Assembly: GCF_047496725.1 (NCBI RefSeq)
Contig: NC_132970.1
Location: 16,715,001-16,779,000, forward strand
DNA from: Anoplolepis gracilipes
Lineage: Eukaryota > Arthropoda > Insecta > Hymenoptera > Formicidae
Direction: 5' to 3'
DNA: 64,000 bases
The translations under genes and the position numbers were made by a program. Every line of letters starts with the position of its first letter. The stretch's first letter is position 1. Below are positions 51,590-64,000 of this stretch, piece by piece. The notes beneath the pieces are model-generated. The model saw only the letters and a program-made list of their open reading frames with translations. It searched no databases and was not told the DNA's origin.

Positions 51590-52160
51590 AAAAAGTGACA
51601 AGTAAATGTACGAATGCATGGATCGAATATATGCGGACGCGCGAAGCGACGGATAGACGTACATTATATTGAGACGAATGGACGTGCAGAAACGGGTAGA
51701 TAGAGGATGAAACGAGAAATAGAGTAGCGTGGCTCGCGAAAGAAGGAGGGGAAGAGTAGAGGGAGGCGGAGGAAAAGGGCGGCGGTGAGAGGAGAAAGAG
51801 AGAGAGAGAGAGAGAGAGGACGAGGGACGGGGTAAAGGCGAACGTACCCTTAGGAAGCGAGAGATGCAGCAACTGCGAAACATGGGGGGGGACCAAAAGG
51901 GGGGAAGTGAGCGCCGAAGCGGCACAGAAGGTGAACGTCCAAGGGGCCAACCTGTTCGAGGTTCATGGCCCCCGATCGACTAGCAAACTCTTGCAGGAAG
52001 CCATCCTGTCCAATCTGCTAGCGTGCTTCGTGCAAAGGACCGCCGCACCTTGCTCCCGGGACGCCGGAATTTTCGAATAATATCGGAGCGCGTGGACTCG
52101 CGGGACGCGAGTTCTATCCTTGCCGTACGTTTAACGCTAGATTGCCGCTTAATCGCTTCC
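51500..52160. other. Purine/CpG-richer patch
   Basis: GA arrays at 51554-51585 and 51799-51818 in purine-rich DNA. Ser/Leu minus-strand frames here are repeat-derived. Confidence 0.5.
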
Positions 52161-53564
52161 ACAGTCGCTCTTGTAAATACTAGATAAACGTTAGATAAAT
52201 AAGCCGTAATTTATATCTGTTCGCTCGTTATATCGGTGTATGCTCGAGATATCTTACTAATTGTAAGATACGGCAGCCATCTGATATCATGCCCTAAATT
52301 GTAAATAATTAGCAATTTATTACAATACTTATTATTATTATAATTTATGTTTTACAAAATATTAAAATACATGAAAGATTTTAAAAACTAGCTTAACATA
52401 TGTATAGAAAAGATTTAATGAATATAAGTAAGTCTTTGAAATACACGAGTATATATGATATTTATGTATATTCTGTATATCATCTTATTTTATAGTTTGA
52501 GCATGTATTACTTTTATTACGTAAGAATAAAGTGAGGGAAGTATATAACATGTTGGATCAATATATTACAATATAAAACAAGAAAAATATGTTTGCAACT
52601 TTATCACGTCTTTATCGTATTTAGCATTGCTGTCACAACAATTCGACGAGAAAGTCGACTTCCGAGAAAATTTTACTGTCTACAAACGTTTTGGAAACAC
52701 AGAAGAATCAAGGTTTAATCGACAAAAATATTACTATAAAGAATAGTCAATATACGCGCGAGAAAGAAGCAACTTCACAAATGAAAGCACGAAGGCAGAA
52801 ACTTGAAGCGATTTCAAAACCGGAAGAGCAAGCAAATCATTGACGTGCATAATTAAGTTGAATATAGTCTTTTAAGTATACTTGACATTTCGATTTCAAC
52901 AAATCTCAATTTTTTTCTCACTATCGATCAATAGTTTTTGTTGCTATTATTAACAGCATATTATATTTTTAATTTTTTAATATATCTTTTTAATATCTTT
53001 GACGTTTGAGAAAAATGTTCAAATTGCCAATGCTTATGTCGTAATAAATTATTTTCTTATTCATCGCGTACGTTTTTGTGCTTCTGGCATTATCAAAATT
53101 AATATGAAAAGATTTTTTTTTCATCGACAGACGACTTCTTACGTTTCTTATTCTTAGTTATTCTCGTCAACGATCATATCACGAAATCTGACGTAAAACG
53201 CGCATAGATCAGCAACACACATTTCACTCTCCATACAAACTATAATCTTATCTCTCGTGTTAGTCAGAACACAAATATCCCGCAATGTGCGTGAGACGGG
53301 GGATTAATAGTATCGCGACGTTATTGAATGTCTTTTAGAGATTAACGATTTCAATACACACATGTGCGAAACTTCGGCACATTTGTCAATAGGATGACGA
53401 CAACGATTATGCGTCAAGGAATTTTTACATTTAAAATCGTTTCGTAAAATTTTGCTTTGGTGCTGGCGACGCAGCATCAAATGCTCCTGTGTCACTCGTA
53501 GATCCAGTTCGATTCACCTTTTCGGACATCGATAAAAACGGCGTTTGCGACAACTCTCTTCAAG

Positions 53565-53587
53565 AAAGAGAGAGAGATAGAGAGAGA

Positions 53588-53647
<60 letters not shown>

Positions 53648-53670
53648 AAGAGAGAGAGAGAAAGAGAGAG
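53565..53670. repeat. Compound GA/GATA purine array
   Basis: GA dinucleotides interrupted regularly by GATA and GAAA units over about 105 bp. Confidence 0.95.
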
Positions 53671-55441
53671 GAGGCAATAAGAGAACGGTCGCGAATTCCT
53701 GCAGATTCGAGATGTTGCGTAACAAAGTATACAGCAACCGGACGGTATTCAATATAGTGGCGCTTACATCAGGCGCGATGATGTACCTCTTCTTCGTGCC
53801 TTTGTATGCGACCAAGGTGAATCAACATATTCTCATATCCGATTATTTTCCTAATGAAATTTTCTTTTAAAAAAAATTTAACTAGAAATAATAAAAATAA
53901 AAAATTAAAAATTCCGTCATTACGTTCAGAAACTTATCAATATATACATCGTATAAACATCTTTTTATAAAATCTTAAAATAATATAAATGTAAAAATGA
54001 AATGATGAATCATAAAAATATTTTGCAGAGTTATTATGATATATTTATAATAACGTTTACTGATTTTAAATTTTCCTTTAAACGATGACAATTTTCAAAG
54101 AAATATAATTTATAATTATATTTTGGCTCATTATATCATCGCATAAACATATAATAGCTATTTATACGAAACTATCACATCTGAACATTTCCGACGCTTG
54201 CTCTTTAATCAAATCAAATTGATTCTTATCGCGCATATTCTATATTAGTATCATTACCAGACTGTCGTTAGTTATCTTAAATGCTAATCTGTAATAATTT
54301 GCCTAGTTTAATACGAGTCCAACAATTACAATTATCATGTATTCTTCATGGATGGTTCTTACTGTGTTTTTGTGATCTTTAGAATAATTTCCTTTTATTT
54401 ATAGGTTTCAAAAAGAAGCCGTAACGGTAGCTTATTCACGCTGTCTGGCAATTGTTTGGTATAAATTATAAATACAGAATTTTAGGCTATAAGTGTCATA
54501 TCATTCATCGTCTGATATCGCGCATTTACAATTGCATTTATATTATGTTGAAATCCGAAGACCAGGACACCAAGTTGATTACTATCTCGCGAGTTATTTG
54601 CAAATTGTTGATTATTCGCTCTTAATTACACCTCGTTAGGTTCAATAATACACTGCGATAAGCCTAAAGCCGCAATCTAATTGGTACTTAATACATTCGG
54701 CGCTCTCTCACTCTCTCTCTCTCTCTCTCTTTTTGCTACGAGTGTGATGAATTTTATGCCAAATCTTTAACTATTAGCTTCCTGTCTTATTTATTATTTC
54801 ATATTATTATATGCTTAATATGCTTCCTGGAGTGTAACATAATTTACAAATCATAAAATTTAAAATTTTTATTTTATCCAACTATAAATTTTGTCTAAAT
54901 AAAATATATATAACTTTTCAAGTAACTTAGGTTGCTAACTTATTGTTAGGCGATTATTTTTGTACATTATTAGCAGAATAAATTTTCTAGTAGAACGAAT
55001 TTGATATAAGTGCAAAAATATTATTCACTTTCTCAAAAATATATAATGAAACGAGATAGCAGAATAAGAGAAAATTTTCGAGTATAATTGTCTTCTGCAT
55101 GAAGAGCTGAAAATACGAAATACTGAAATTACGTAATTATTAATGCATCTTTGTATTTCGTAAGTACTTCTCAGATTGAACTAAAAAAAAAAAAAAAACA
55201 ATCAATTATTGTTATTTTCGTTATTTAATATTACAAAGATCTATGTTTTCGTTCAAATTTAAAGATGCAATTTACTCTATGTATTCGACTGTTTCGATTG
55301 TTGCCATAGAATTGTTAATGTTTTATGTTCGCACTCATACATGAAATAATTTAAAACTTTTATTATTTCGATTAAATCATGGAAAGAAACAATCTATAAC
55401 GTATCATAAATAGATCAATTAAAATCGCTGTTCTCTCTCTC

Positions 55442-55444
<3 letters not shown>

Positions 55445-55479
<35 letters not shown>
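55445..55479. repeat. (CT)n microsatellite
   Basis: About 17 CT units. Confidence 0.95.
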
Positions 55480-55482
<3 letters not shown>

Positions 55483-55820
55483 TTTCGAATCATGCAAATG
55501 ATATTCTAAATGATTACTCAATGATGTTCGCAACAAGCGTCTTGATATTGCCAAATCTTCTTGTTATCTCAATGAACGGCTAGTGAACATCGATCGCGGT
55601 CTGCTCGATTAAACGACTGAAGGACGGCAATCTGCATTCGCCATTTATCGCTCTAATCTAAAGATACATTCGGACACAATCGAGAGGGAAAACACCTTGC
55701 AGTATATTGACACAGATGCATCGGAATTATAAATGACATTAAAAGATATTCGTTTATAGATTAATACGACTGATAATCCGTTGATCCGCGAGGAGAAATC
55801 GAATTAACGGTGAAAAAAAT

Positions 55821-55862
55821 ATTACCGATTACGCCTCACAGTGCTGAGACGTAATCGGTAAT
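55821..55862. repeat. 42-bp hairpin with 18-bp stem
   Basis: ATTACCGATTACGCCTCA (55821-55838) pairs with TGAGACGTAATCGGTAAT (55845-55862) with one mismatch and a six-base loop. Its composition is more balanced than its surroundings. Confidence 0.9.
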
Positions 55863-55930
55863 TTAAAAGTGTTCATGTCTGACCTATGAAGAGACCGAAA
55901 TGTTTTCCTTTCGCATAACCATGCTGTCGA

Positions 55931-55932
<2 letters not shown>

Positions 55933-55988
<56 letters not shown>
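55933..55988. repeat. (TA)n array of about 28 units
   Basis: Pure TA run, cruciform-prone. Confidence 0.95.
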
Positions 55989-55990
<2 letters not shown>

Positions 55991-56499
55991 TTCATCGATC
56001 AGCTTACACGGCTACATCATTGTTGCTTTTAGTATCGATAATAATTTTTTACATCTATCTCTCGCTAGTTGCTCTCTAATTGTACAAAAAAAGATACAAC
56101 TTTTTATATCGTATTATAGATCTAGATAGATCTTTATCGATATAGCCAGTCGGAGAACGATGCTAATTTAATTTCTCCAATTAACCAAAATGTTTATAAC
56201 GTTATATGCAGACTATAATTTTTGCAAAATTAAGGTAAATTTTTTAAAGTATTACAAGCGCAATTATAATATATTTTTATTAATTTTTCCTACATTGTTA
56301 AACTGGTTTTAAAACAGACGCTCTTGGAAGATAAATTGAAAAATGCTTGTCTAGACATTTTATTTATATAATCCAATTCCTAAGAGTAAGCATCCGTCAC
56401 TTAACAATGAATGATAATACATAATATTTAATACATGCGTAGAAATCCACGTAAAACAAGTTTAGTCGCATTTACACATGGCTAAGCGTACGTAAGTTT

Positions 56500-57300
56500 G
56501 CTTATGGAGAGGCTAAATACCAGACACGACAGGGTGGTAATAAGGCAAGAGGAGGAGGGCGGAAAGGAAGGCAGAGTGTCGGCGATGTCAAACGCTAAAG
56601 CCAGAAGAGGGGAGGAGAAGAAGCAACAAGACTTCTTTACTTCGTTTCGAGAGCTGACGGCGGAGATGAGACAAAACGGATGAGACAAGAGATTGAAAGG
56701 AGAACGAAAGGAGGAACAGAGAAGGGAGAAGAAAGAGGAAAGACAAGGGAAAGAAACTCGTAAGAGGATGTAGCAAAGGGTGGATAGGAAAGGATAAGAG
56801 ACGAGAAAAGAAAAAGGGAAGAAAAAAAAAGCGAAGAGAAGAGAGGGCCAAGAGAGAAGAGAAGAAAAGAGAAGAGAAGAGAAGAGAAGAGAAGAGAGAA
56901 ACAAGCGGATGGGCCAAGCGATGAAGAGTAGAAAAGAAGAAGGGAGAGAGGGCGATTGGTCGACACGAACGAGACTCGAGACGAGAAGCGAGGGGAAACA
57001 GCCAAAGTGAAGCGGTGCACAACTCGAGACCAAGGGTGCTAGGAGGCCAGGGCGCGAGGCGGGGCGGGGGGGGGGGGGGAGGGGGAAGAAGAAACTAAAC
57101 CGAGGGTTGGGGACCACTAGCGAGGAAATGGTGGGGCCGAAGAATTGGCGAGGACCAGGGCCTCGGCTCTCGCGGCAGCGAGGGGCGGGGGGCGGGAAAC
57201 GAACATGAGGACGCGGATGAGGACGCGGATCAGGAGAACGAGGAGAAGGAAGTGACGGAGCAGGAGAAGCAGGAGGAGGGAGCGTCTGGTGATACGCGGA
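56500..57300 (+). repeat. Long purine-rich block with (GAAGA)n core
   Basis: Around 800 bp in which the + strand is overwhelmingly A and G. GAAGA pentamer repeats lie at about 56850-56900, a G run at 57066-57080 and AGGACGCGGATG-type repeats at about 57208-57240. Minus-strand frames rich in Ser, Leu and Phe across it are compositional. Confidence 0.75.
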
Positions 57301-57520
57301 GGGGTGCCGTAATACGAAGGGGGGTAGGGGTTGCCGTCCCTCTCGCGGCCCTCGTCAGCCCCGCCAACGTGCTCGCGCGAGGAGCGGGGGCCGGGTTAAC
57401 CCCTCTCCTCGCGTCGCGAGGTTCCTATGAATTTTGCGACACTCAATAAAAAGTGGTTCCACGAGGTTAACATTTCGGTAACTATACCCTCGCCTACCCG
57501 GGACGCGCACGCACGCACCG

Positions 57521-57527
57521 CACGACG

Positions 57528-57565
<38 letters not shown>

Positions 57566-57568
57566 GGA
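57521..57568. repeat. (ACGACA)n-type array
   Basis: CGACAA hexamers flanked by CGACGA units, about 45 bp. The + frame would read Arg-Gln repeats. Confidence 0.9.
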
Positions 57569-57582
57569 CGAAACGTGAATAC

Positions 57583-57626
<44 letters not shown>
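57583..57626. repeat. (TA)n array
   Basis: About 22 units directly after the ACGACA array. Confidence 0.95.
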
Positions 57627-57629
<3 letters not shown>

Positions 57630-57907
57630 ACTTACGTGCATACGCGTATATACACGATCGCATATATACTCGCTCGCTCGCTCGCGCTCTTCCTAACTCG
57701 CTCCTTCTCTTTTTCGTGCACACAGGGTCGCTCTTCGACGTACATTACGGGGCCACGCACGCACACGCGAGGACCCCCGGCACATACACGCGTGTGTGCA
57801 AACGGGCGGCACACGCTCGTGTTAAAAACGAGGAAAGCGAGAGAGGGATATAGGAAGAACGACGAGGAGGGAAGGAGAACGAAAAAGAGCTCTTCGTGCG
57901 GATAGAG

Positions 57908-57969
<62 letters not shown>

Positions 57970-57980
57970 GGAGAGGGGAG
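57908..57980. repeat. GAAA/GA compound array
   Basis: GAAA tetranucleotides followed by GA dinucleotides and GGGA units. Confidence 0.95.
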
Positions 57981-59251
57981 GGCGAAAGAGATAAAGAAAG
58001 AGGGAATCGTACACACGCGCGCGGTCGCGCGCTCGCGGGCACTCGGCACGCATACATGCACGACGGGCGCGCACGCATACCACAGGACTGCCGAAAAAAC
58101 TGCACGGGAGAGGCGCAGCAACGGGCAAACCGAACCGCGCGCGAATCAAGTGCTTTGGCCAGTCGCGTTCCCAATCACTCTACGACTAGGTAGTCCCCCG
58201 GTGTGTGTCCCAAAAGAAGCGGCGAGGAGCAGCTGGGTCCTTCGGTCCTCGACGCGGTCGGCGCGCAAGATAATACACGCAGGACATTCTAAACGCGCGG
58301 ACATCGTCGTCGTCATCGCTCGCTCGCTCGCTCGCTCTCACGATCCTGCGACGCGTGTTACACACATAAGGTGGAATTATTTCGTCTCTTCTTCGGTCGA
58401 AAAGATCCATCCACATTTTTTTTTTTCTCTCATTCTTTCTTTTATTTTTTTTATTTTTATTTTTTTTTATGTTTTTGCCACGCGTTTATATTTCTCGGCT
58501 GCACGACATCGCATCTACGTTCGCACGGAATAGTAACCCGATGGCGAGTTGCATCGTCGGCAGGAAGGAGTGTGTAATTCTTCTGTTATAACGGAGAAGA
58601 CGACCTCGCGTGAAGGACAAGACGGAAAAGCAGTGCGCGTCCATGCGTGTATCTACGGGATCGCGAGTACGCGTTACGGTGATCCAGTTACGCGGGTTCT
58701 ACGCGCGAAGAAGAGGGAAAGGGAGACTTCTCCAAGAAGAGAAACGATCCTCGAGGTGTGAGTGAGAGAGATGCTACGGTATAATATACATGCTCTATTA
58801 AGTCACGTTTGACGTTTTCATAACTGACAATCAGCGTTTGGAAAAAAATATCAGAGAATTCACAATCGTCGGAGGAACGATCGAAGAATCCACGGAAAAT
58901 CTTCGGATGGTCTTGAAGAGGATCGTGAAAGCGGTGAAGAAAGAAAGTGCCGTCACGTCGATTCCGATGACGAGTTAAAGAGGAAGAAATGAAAAGGAGC
59001 TGTAGCGCGAAGAAGATTTGATCTTTTATTTTTTTTTTTTCAATACGGTGTCGTACGAAATCCGGAGTGAGACAACGTGAAAATCCGGAAAAAAAAAAAA
59101 CGAGTCTGCCTGTCATCAAGACTCGCTAGTGAACAAATACAACTGTCATTATACAACTGCTGCGTTCCTTCGTGAGGGACTCGATTTCCGTCGCCGGAAG
59201 AGAATCGTTACGGTACGGTTGAAATCAGGCGGCAGAGAGTAGCGTCTGACT

Positions 59252-59292
59252 TTGAAAAAAAAAAAAAAAAAAAAGAAAAAAAAAAGAAAAAA
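59252..59292. repeat. Poly-A rich tract
   Basis: Runs of A interrupted by single G residues. It gives an artificial poly-Lys frame. Confidence 0.9.
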
Positions 59293-60211
59293 GCAGAAAG
59301 GAGTGAAGGCGACAGAAGCGCGTCTCTCTCTCTCCTTTTGCAATAGTTTGGCGCGGGTAGAAGAAAGAGCGGAAGTCGGAGCAAAGGTTCGACGTGATCG
59401 CTGCTGTCGTCGCATCGGAATAGTAGAACCACGGAGGCCTAGCATCAACGACAAGGACGCCGGGCAAAGGAGGTCCACACTTCACTTTTCGCTTGACGAT
59501 CAAGGTACGTCCACAGCTGAGACCGGTGGCCTTCGGCCGCCTGTGCGGCTTCCACGGTGTACGCGATCGCTAGAGACGGAGGAAGAAGTTTGGGGAAAAC
59601 AGAGAGGGAACGAATGAAATAGAAAGAGATGAAGGCAGAGAGAAGGAGAGGGAGTGAATGAGAGAGAGAGAGAGAGAGAGAGAAAAACAGAGAGAGAGAA
59701 AGAGTAAAAAGTTTGGGAGGGGGTACTTAAAGAGGGCGGTCGGAGGGAAGGGGGAGGATAGAGAGAATATGAGAAGGATGGACGGAGAGAATGCGTAAGG
59801 GTGAGAGCGAAAGAAAGAACGATAGAGAGAGGAAAGGGGGGGCTAAAGCGAAAAAGAGTGTGTGAGAGAGAGAGAGAGAGAGAGTGTGTATGCAAGAGAG
59901 AGAAAAAGAGAGAAAGAGGGGACGAGCGTTTGCATGTATCTGTCGCGCGAGTCATATAGCGGTACACGTGCATGCAAAAATACGTATGTGGACGTGCGTA
60001 TTCGCGGTGGTGTGACGCGTGCATACGCATCAACACGAGCGTGTGTAAATGCGCACCAACACGTACGCGCCGTCGTTGAACACCTAGTTAGCTCGGCAGC
60101 TAATATAGATAGAATATGCGTGCGTGTGTCCTTTCATGAATCCCCAATGTACGATGACGTGTCTCGTATGCCCTTGCCTATGTATGCCAGACGGCAAAGG
60201 TGACGGCGTGA

Positions 60212-60272
60212 ACGGCGGTGGCGGTGGCGAAGGCGAAGGCGGCGTCGGCGGCGGCGGCGGCGGCGGCCGCCA
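60212..60272 (+). repeat. (GGC)n trinucleotide array
   Basis: GGT/GGC/GAAGGC units then about eight perfect GGC units. The + frame is Gly-rich but stops soon after, so coding use is not supported. Confidence 0.9.
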
Positions 60273-60598
60273 CGACGGTCGGCGGTAGCGGCGTTAGTAC
60301 CGTTTGGACTGGTACTGGTACCGGCTAGACTCGTGCTAGACGAAGATAATGCCAGACGTTAGAGAGTGCCTGCTACATGACGTAATCCCTACATCGTTCG
60401 CTCTCCGTGCGCCGCGAGAGGCGCTCGAACCTCGTTTGTCTGTCTCTCGTGCGTCGTGCGTCGCTCCGGGGCCGTGCCACGACCGTGCCACGGTCGCCGC
60501 GCGTACGCGCTCAATTCTACGCGGTTCACTCTCGTTTTCCATCGTACCACGCCTCGTCTGGCGCGCGGAGCTCTCTCGCCGCGCGTGGGAGTAATCGG

Positions 60599-60925
60599 TT
60601 TTTTCTTTTTTTTTCTTTTTTTTTCTTTTTTTTTTTTTTTCATTCTTTCTCTCTTCTCCCCCTCCCCTTGCCCCTCTCCTCATACTCGATTTCGTCACGT
60701 TGCCGCGCCGCGTTGCTGCGCGCGAGCCGTTTTTTATTTGTTCTTTTTTTTTTTTTTTTTTCTTTTTTTTCTTTTTTTTCCGTTCACTAACTGCAGGCGA
60801 TTATACGTATTTTTTTTAGGTCGTAGGATTTTAATACCTACGAGTTTTGGCACAGAATCCGTGCCATGTTTTGCACAAGGACGTTGGTATTTTTCTTTTT
60901 TTTTTTTTTTTTTTTTTTTACATGG
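60599..60925. repeat. Cluster of three poly-T tracts
   Basis: Poly-T runs with single C interruptions at 60599-60640, 60745-60780 and 60893-60919. Confidence 0.9.
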
Positions 60926-61211
60926 ATGCACACGAGACGTTAAAGAGGGACCACGTGTGTTGAGTCATGTTATATAAATCTATAGAGTAGAAATCCTCCC
61001 ATTTCACGCATTACCGTTCAAAATGATAATTCGTTCACACCTGCGATACGATCATTCCTTTAAATCGTATATATACGTTTCCCTCTCGGCGCGTCCACCG
61101 CGCCCGTTCGTTTCCTATTTTTACGAGCGACGCGTTTGTTGCACGGCCGTGCAGCAAGTTGAAAACAGCGCGGACCTAGGTATAAATAGATCTCGCGAAC
61201 ATCGAACGTCA

Positions 61212-61212
61212 A

Positions 61213-61247
<35 letters not shown>
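61212..61247. repeat. (GA)n microsatellite
   Basis: GA repeat with one GAAA interruption. Confidence 0.95.
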
Positions 61248-61499
61248 ATAAGAAACCGTAGGAAAGAACGCGACGCGATAATGGTGGTGAGAGGCATGGG
61301 AGGGGACGTGCGACGAAACTTGTGGTAAAAAATAAGAAGCGCCTCGATGATGATGCGGACGTTCCTGTCCTGAAAAATTTAGCCGCCGCGTGCATTCGCT
61401 ATGTATGCGCTTCGTATACGAGCCGTACACGTGCGGCGTATATATACATAGCGATAAAACTTCCCCGGTGTAGAAACGATTCTCAAGGATAGCTTCGGA

Positions 61500-64000
61500 C
61501 ACGAACTTGTGGTCGTGTCCTCACCTACAATCTCTTTTGTCAGCGATGTCTCTCAATCGCGAGAGAATCAATATTATTCTCAAGATTATTACTCGTTCGA
61601 GTCTAACGTTTAATAAAATCAGCTTGTACAAAAATATCGATATCTATCCGATTATAATGATAATAGAACAAAATTCGATTAATCCGATAACAATAATTTG
61701 CAAAGTCGCGTATCCCCCGTTTCGCGCGTATCTGCCTTTTTCAATATTGCAATTTTTTTATTTGCAGCAATTTCTCGTGTCTAAGTAACATTTATTTCTT
61801 TTTGTAATTTTTTCTCTTGAAACTTTTTTTCATCGTAAACTCAACAGGCGTCGTTTTCTAGTCTCTTTAATTTCAAATATAATTCGTTAATATATCGACC
61901 TATTATTTTTCGGCTATTACGTAACTTTATTGTAATAGACAATAATTATTTAACATCTTTTTCTAAAAATATGAATGAATCCGTAAGATATATTTTTGAA
62001 TTTTATTTCGTCAAATATAATTCGTAGAATGGCGCTTTATACGATTAAAGCGAAAAAAAATCTCGCGCACGTTCCAATTATCACAGAAATGACCGTCGAT
62101 CCTTATTGACTATTAATTTATAATGTAATTAGCTGGCGCGCATATTTGCCCGGTAGTATTAATACGTTGAAGCAAATTAGAGCGATGCGATGGCCAGTTT
62201 AATTTTCTTGGAAGCACCTGCATACGAGAAAAGGGATGTATCCGATAACGGTGTGTTCTCCTTGAACCATAACGGACGCTGAATCTCACCCGTTATTCCA
62301 CCCGTTCTTCTTTGCCCTCTCCCCGCCCTTCGCTCCTTCTTCGAGAGATTCTTCGCTCTGAGAATTATTGGACGTCGTAAAATGCTAGTATACGTAGTAC
62401 GATCTATTTATTCTTACTTTCTAACACGCGCGCATATAGAAATTGCTCTCTTCTAGAAATTCAAGATACCTGGTAGTTTTCTAAAATTTCGTAAAATATT
62501 ATATATGCGCGCAGGAAATAATGGAGAAATGCCAGCAGCGTTTTGTTTTAGATAGACGAATAGAAAAACACCTCGGGAGAAAAATATATTCTAGCCGTAC
62601 ATCTGTAAAAAAATTTCAACTAATTCTCACTCAATCTACAAATAATTTTTTTTTTAATCTACACATTTGAATTATAAAAAAAGAGAAGAGGAAAATATAT
62701 GCGGTTAAAGATGAAATGTTAGGAGGAAAGATAAAACGTATCTATAAAATGGGCCACCGTTAAAGAAGAGTCAGAATAGTTAGAATTTAGATATAAAGTT
62801 GAGAAAAATTATTTATTCGCATCCGACTTGTTATATATACATATATATTCTCTGTATAAGTAAAATTTACATATCGATTCCGTCATACGATGTATTCTAT
62901 ACAATTTATTCGATTGCGTTTGATTTATTATCAATGACATTTCGCAGAATCGTCAGCGGCAGGAAGTCTTATCTTGCGTGTAGACGCGTTAACTCGAAGA
63001 AAACAGATAGTCAAATTAATACGAGACTAGAGAGGTGAGACGGTTGCGCAACGCGCGCCAGCCTCGCGTAACATTAAAGACAAACTAACTTTATCGCGCG
63101 GGCTAGAGTGCGAAATTCTACGAAATAGAAGTGTAGTTTGTACGTGAAGGTATGCATACACATAATACGCATCGGTCGATTAGATTGTACGCCTAGTAAC
63201 TAGATTACGTCTCGTGACGACCGTCGTCTTATCTGCGAAATTAGACTCCGAAGCAGGCGAACGCGTTATTTAGGCACGACGCACGACAAACGCGTCTCGG
63301 TTGGAAAACCGTCGATCACGTTACAGACTGACACGTCAGCCTATAATAACGATGCTACGACACTATCGCGTATTTTTGGTACTCTGGATCATTTATCTTC
63401 GACATTACCTAGCAAATAAGAGAGGGTAACCATCTTTTTCGCATGCTTTTTATACACGTATAAATTATTTGCATCCATCTCCGTCGCCGTAAAATTATTC
63501 TTGTTGAATTATTCTTATTGGAAACAATGTTCGCGTCGATTTTTATTATTTTATTTTTGCAAGAAAGAGAGAATCCGTTTTATTATCATGAGCAATACTA
63601 AAGTAGATAGATATTCTAAAGCGCGCGAATACGTTTAAAGGGCGATCTATCATGCGTGATAGCATCCTATTAAATTTAAATGTTTCCTAAACGCGCGTTT
63701 GCGAGAAACATCTCCGCGATCGATAAGCGATCGACGCTATCGGGAGAGTGCGTGCGGAGAGCTCGATAAAATTAACAAAGCGAATTCATTCACCGACCCG
63801 GTCGAACGCGCGAGTCAATCGAATAAATTCCGCGCGCGCTATTCACCGATACAAGACGCCCGATTGAATTGTATATACATATATATATACATATATATGT
63901 ACTGCGTGTAAATTTTCAGGTGCTATGAGGGGCAACCGTATATGTTTTGCATGCGCGTTAAAATCCGCACCGATTGATTCCGCGCGATGCGTACCTTGAG
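61500..64000. other. AT-rich to mixed stretch, nothing recognised
   Basis: A short TA-type repeat at about 63871-63899 and CpG-richer DNA from 62940. Frames are short and unsupported. No RNA gene or element was recognised. Confidence 0.5.

Larger units (their letters stand above)
52161..56470. other. AT-rich gene-free stretch
   Basis: Contains a compound GA/GATA array at 53565-53670, a CT run at 54703-54730, poly-A at 55182-55198, a CT array at 55445-55479, a perfect hairpin at 55821-55862 and a TA array at 55933-55988. No gene was seen. Confidence 0.55.
57300..61500. promoter_or_regulatory. CpG-rich region, candidate promoter and 5' UTR exon
   Basis: Dense CpG over about 4 kb with mixed-complexity DNA at 58150-59500, unlike the pure repeats around it. 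A good splice donor context, CAAG|GTACGT, lies after 59504 on the + strand. A TATAAATA occurs at about 61181-61188. The region could hold an untranslated first exon of a gene extending beyond the window. No coding start could be supported. Many arrays interrupt it. Confidence 0.3.

Noticed and set aside
56482..57117. 211-codon minus-strand frame
   Set aside because: It is almost entirely Ser, Leu, Phe and Pro from the purine block on the opposite strand.
60212..60290. Poly-Gly frame as a possible coding exon
   Set aside because: A stop follows directly after the repeat and the upstream frame has no credible start or acceptor.
61181..61188. TATAAATA as a core promoter (another near 51212)
   Set aside because: Such strings are expected by chance in AT-containing DNA. 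No start site or downstream exon could be linked.
1..64000. CRISPR arrays, bacterial operons, rRNA genes, tRNA genes and telomeric TTAGG arrays
   Set aside because: None seen by eye. tRNA B-box-like strings lacked a matching cloverleaf, though a covariance search would be more sensitive.

Overview
The window looks like animal, most likely insect, nuclear DNA. It is an AT-rich background broken by CpG-rich patches in which CpG is not depleted, with very many simple repeats (GA/CT, TA, GTAT, GAA and AAT arrays, poly-A/T). There are no bacterial-style operons, and the one convincing coding signal is split by GT-AG introns. The texture resembles a hymenopteran genome, ant-like in particular, but no marker here proves that, so the assignment is inference.

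Only one gene can be supported. Four exons on the + strand (8257-8448, 9500-9689, 9763-10055, 10380-11003) join in frame (1299 nt, 432 codons plus a TAA stop). They form the C-terminal part of a larger protein whose upstream exons were not found here. The encoded part is charged, low in hydrophobic stretches and rich in Ser/Thr-Pro sites. It looks like a disordered cytosolic tail. I do not recognise the family. A 3' UTR with a possible poly(A) signal near 12.13 kb probably follows. The remaining roughly 52 kb has no convincing coding exon. The long open frames there are mostly low-complexity translations of CT/GA, poly-T or GC-rich tracts.

Layout: 1-8.2 kb is AT-rich intron or intergenic DNA with a small foldback element at 3.1 kb. 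8.26-11.0 kb holds the gene. 11.0-17 kb is AT-rich. 17-22.7 kb mixes GA/CT arrays with G-rich islands. 26.0-28.15 kb holds a very large imperfect inverted repeat with arms of about 1 kb. 28.5-31.9 kb and 33.4-34.3 kb are pyrimidine- or GC-rich. 35.6-38.5 kb carries a small dispersed repeat family with an expanded TA linker. 38.7-39.95 kb is a CpG/G-rich island with a GGGGCC hexanucleotide array, bracketed by two ~110-bp direct repeats. 41.16-41.57 kb is a young foldback (arms about 93% identical). 46.18-46.58 kb is a tandem duplication. 56.5-61.5 kb is a purine-rich then CpG-rich block that could contain a promoter and an untranslated first exon (candidate splice donor after 59504).

With only one partial gene visible, nothing can be said about genes working together. 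The most notable structures are the 2-kb inverted repeat, the GGGGCC island with its flanking repeats, and several hairpins.
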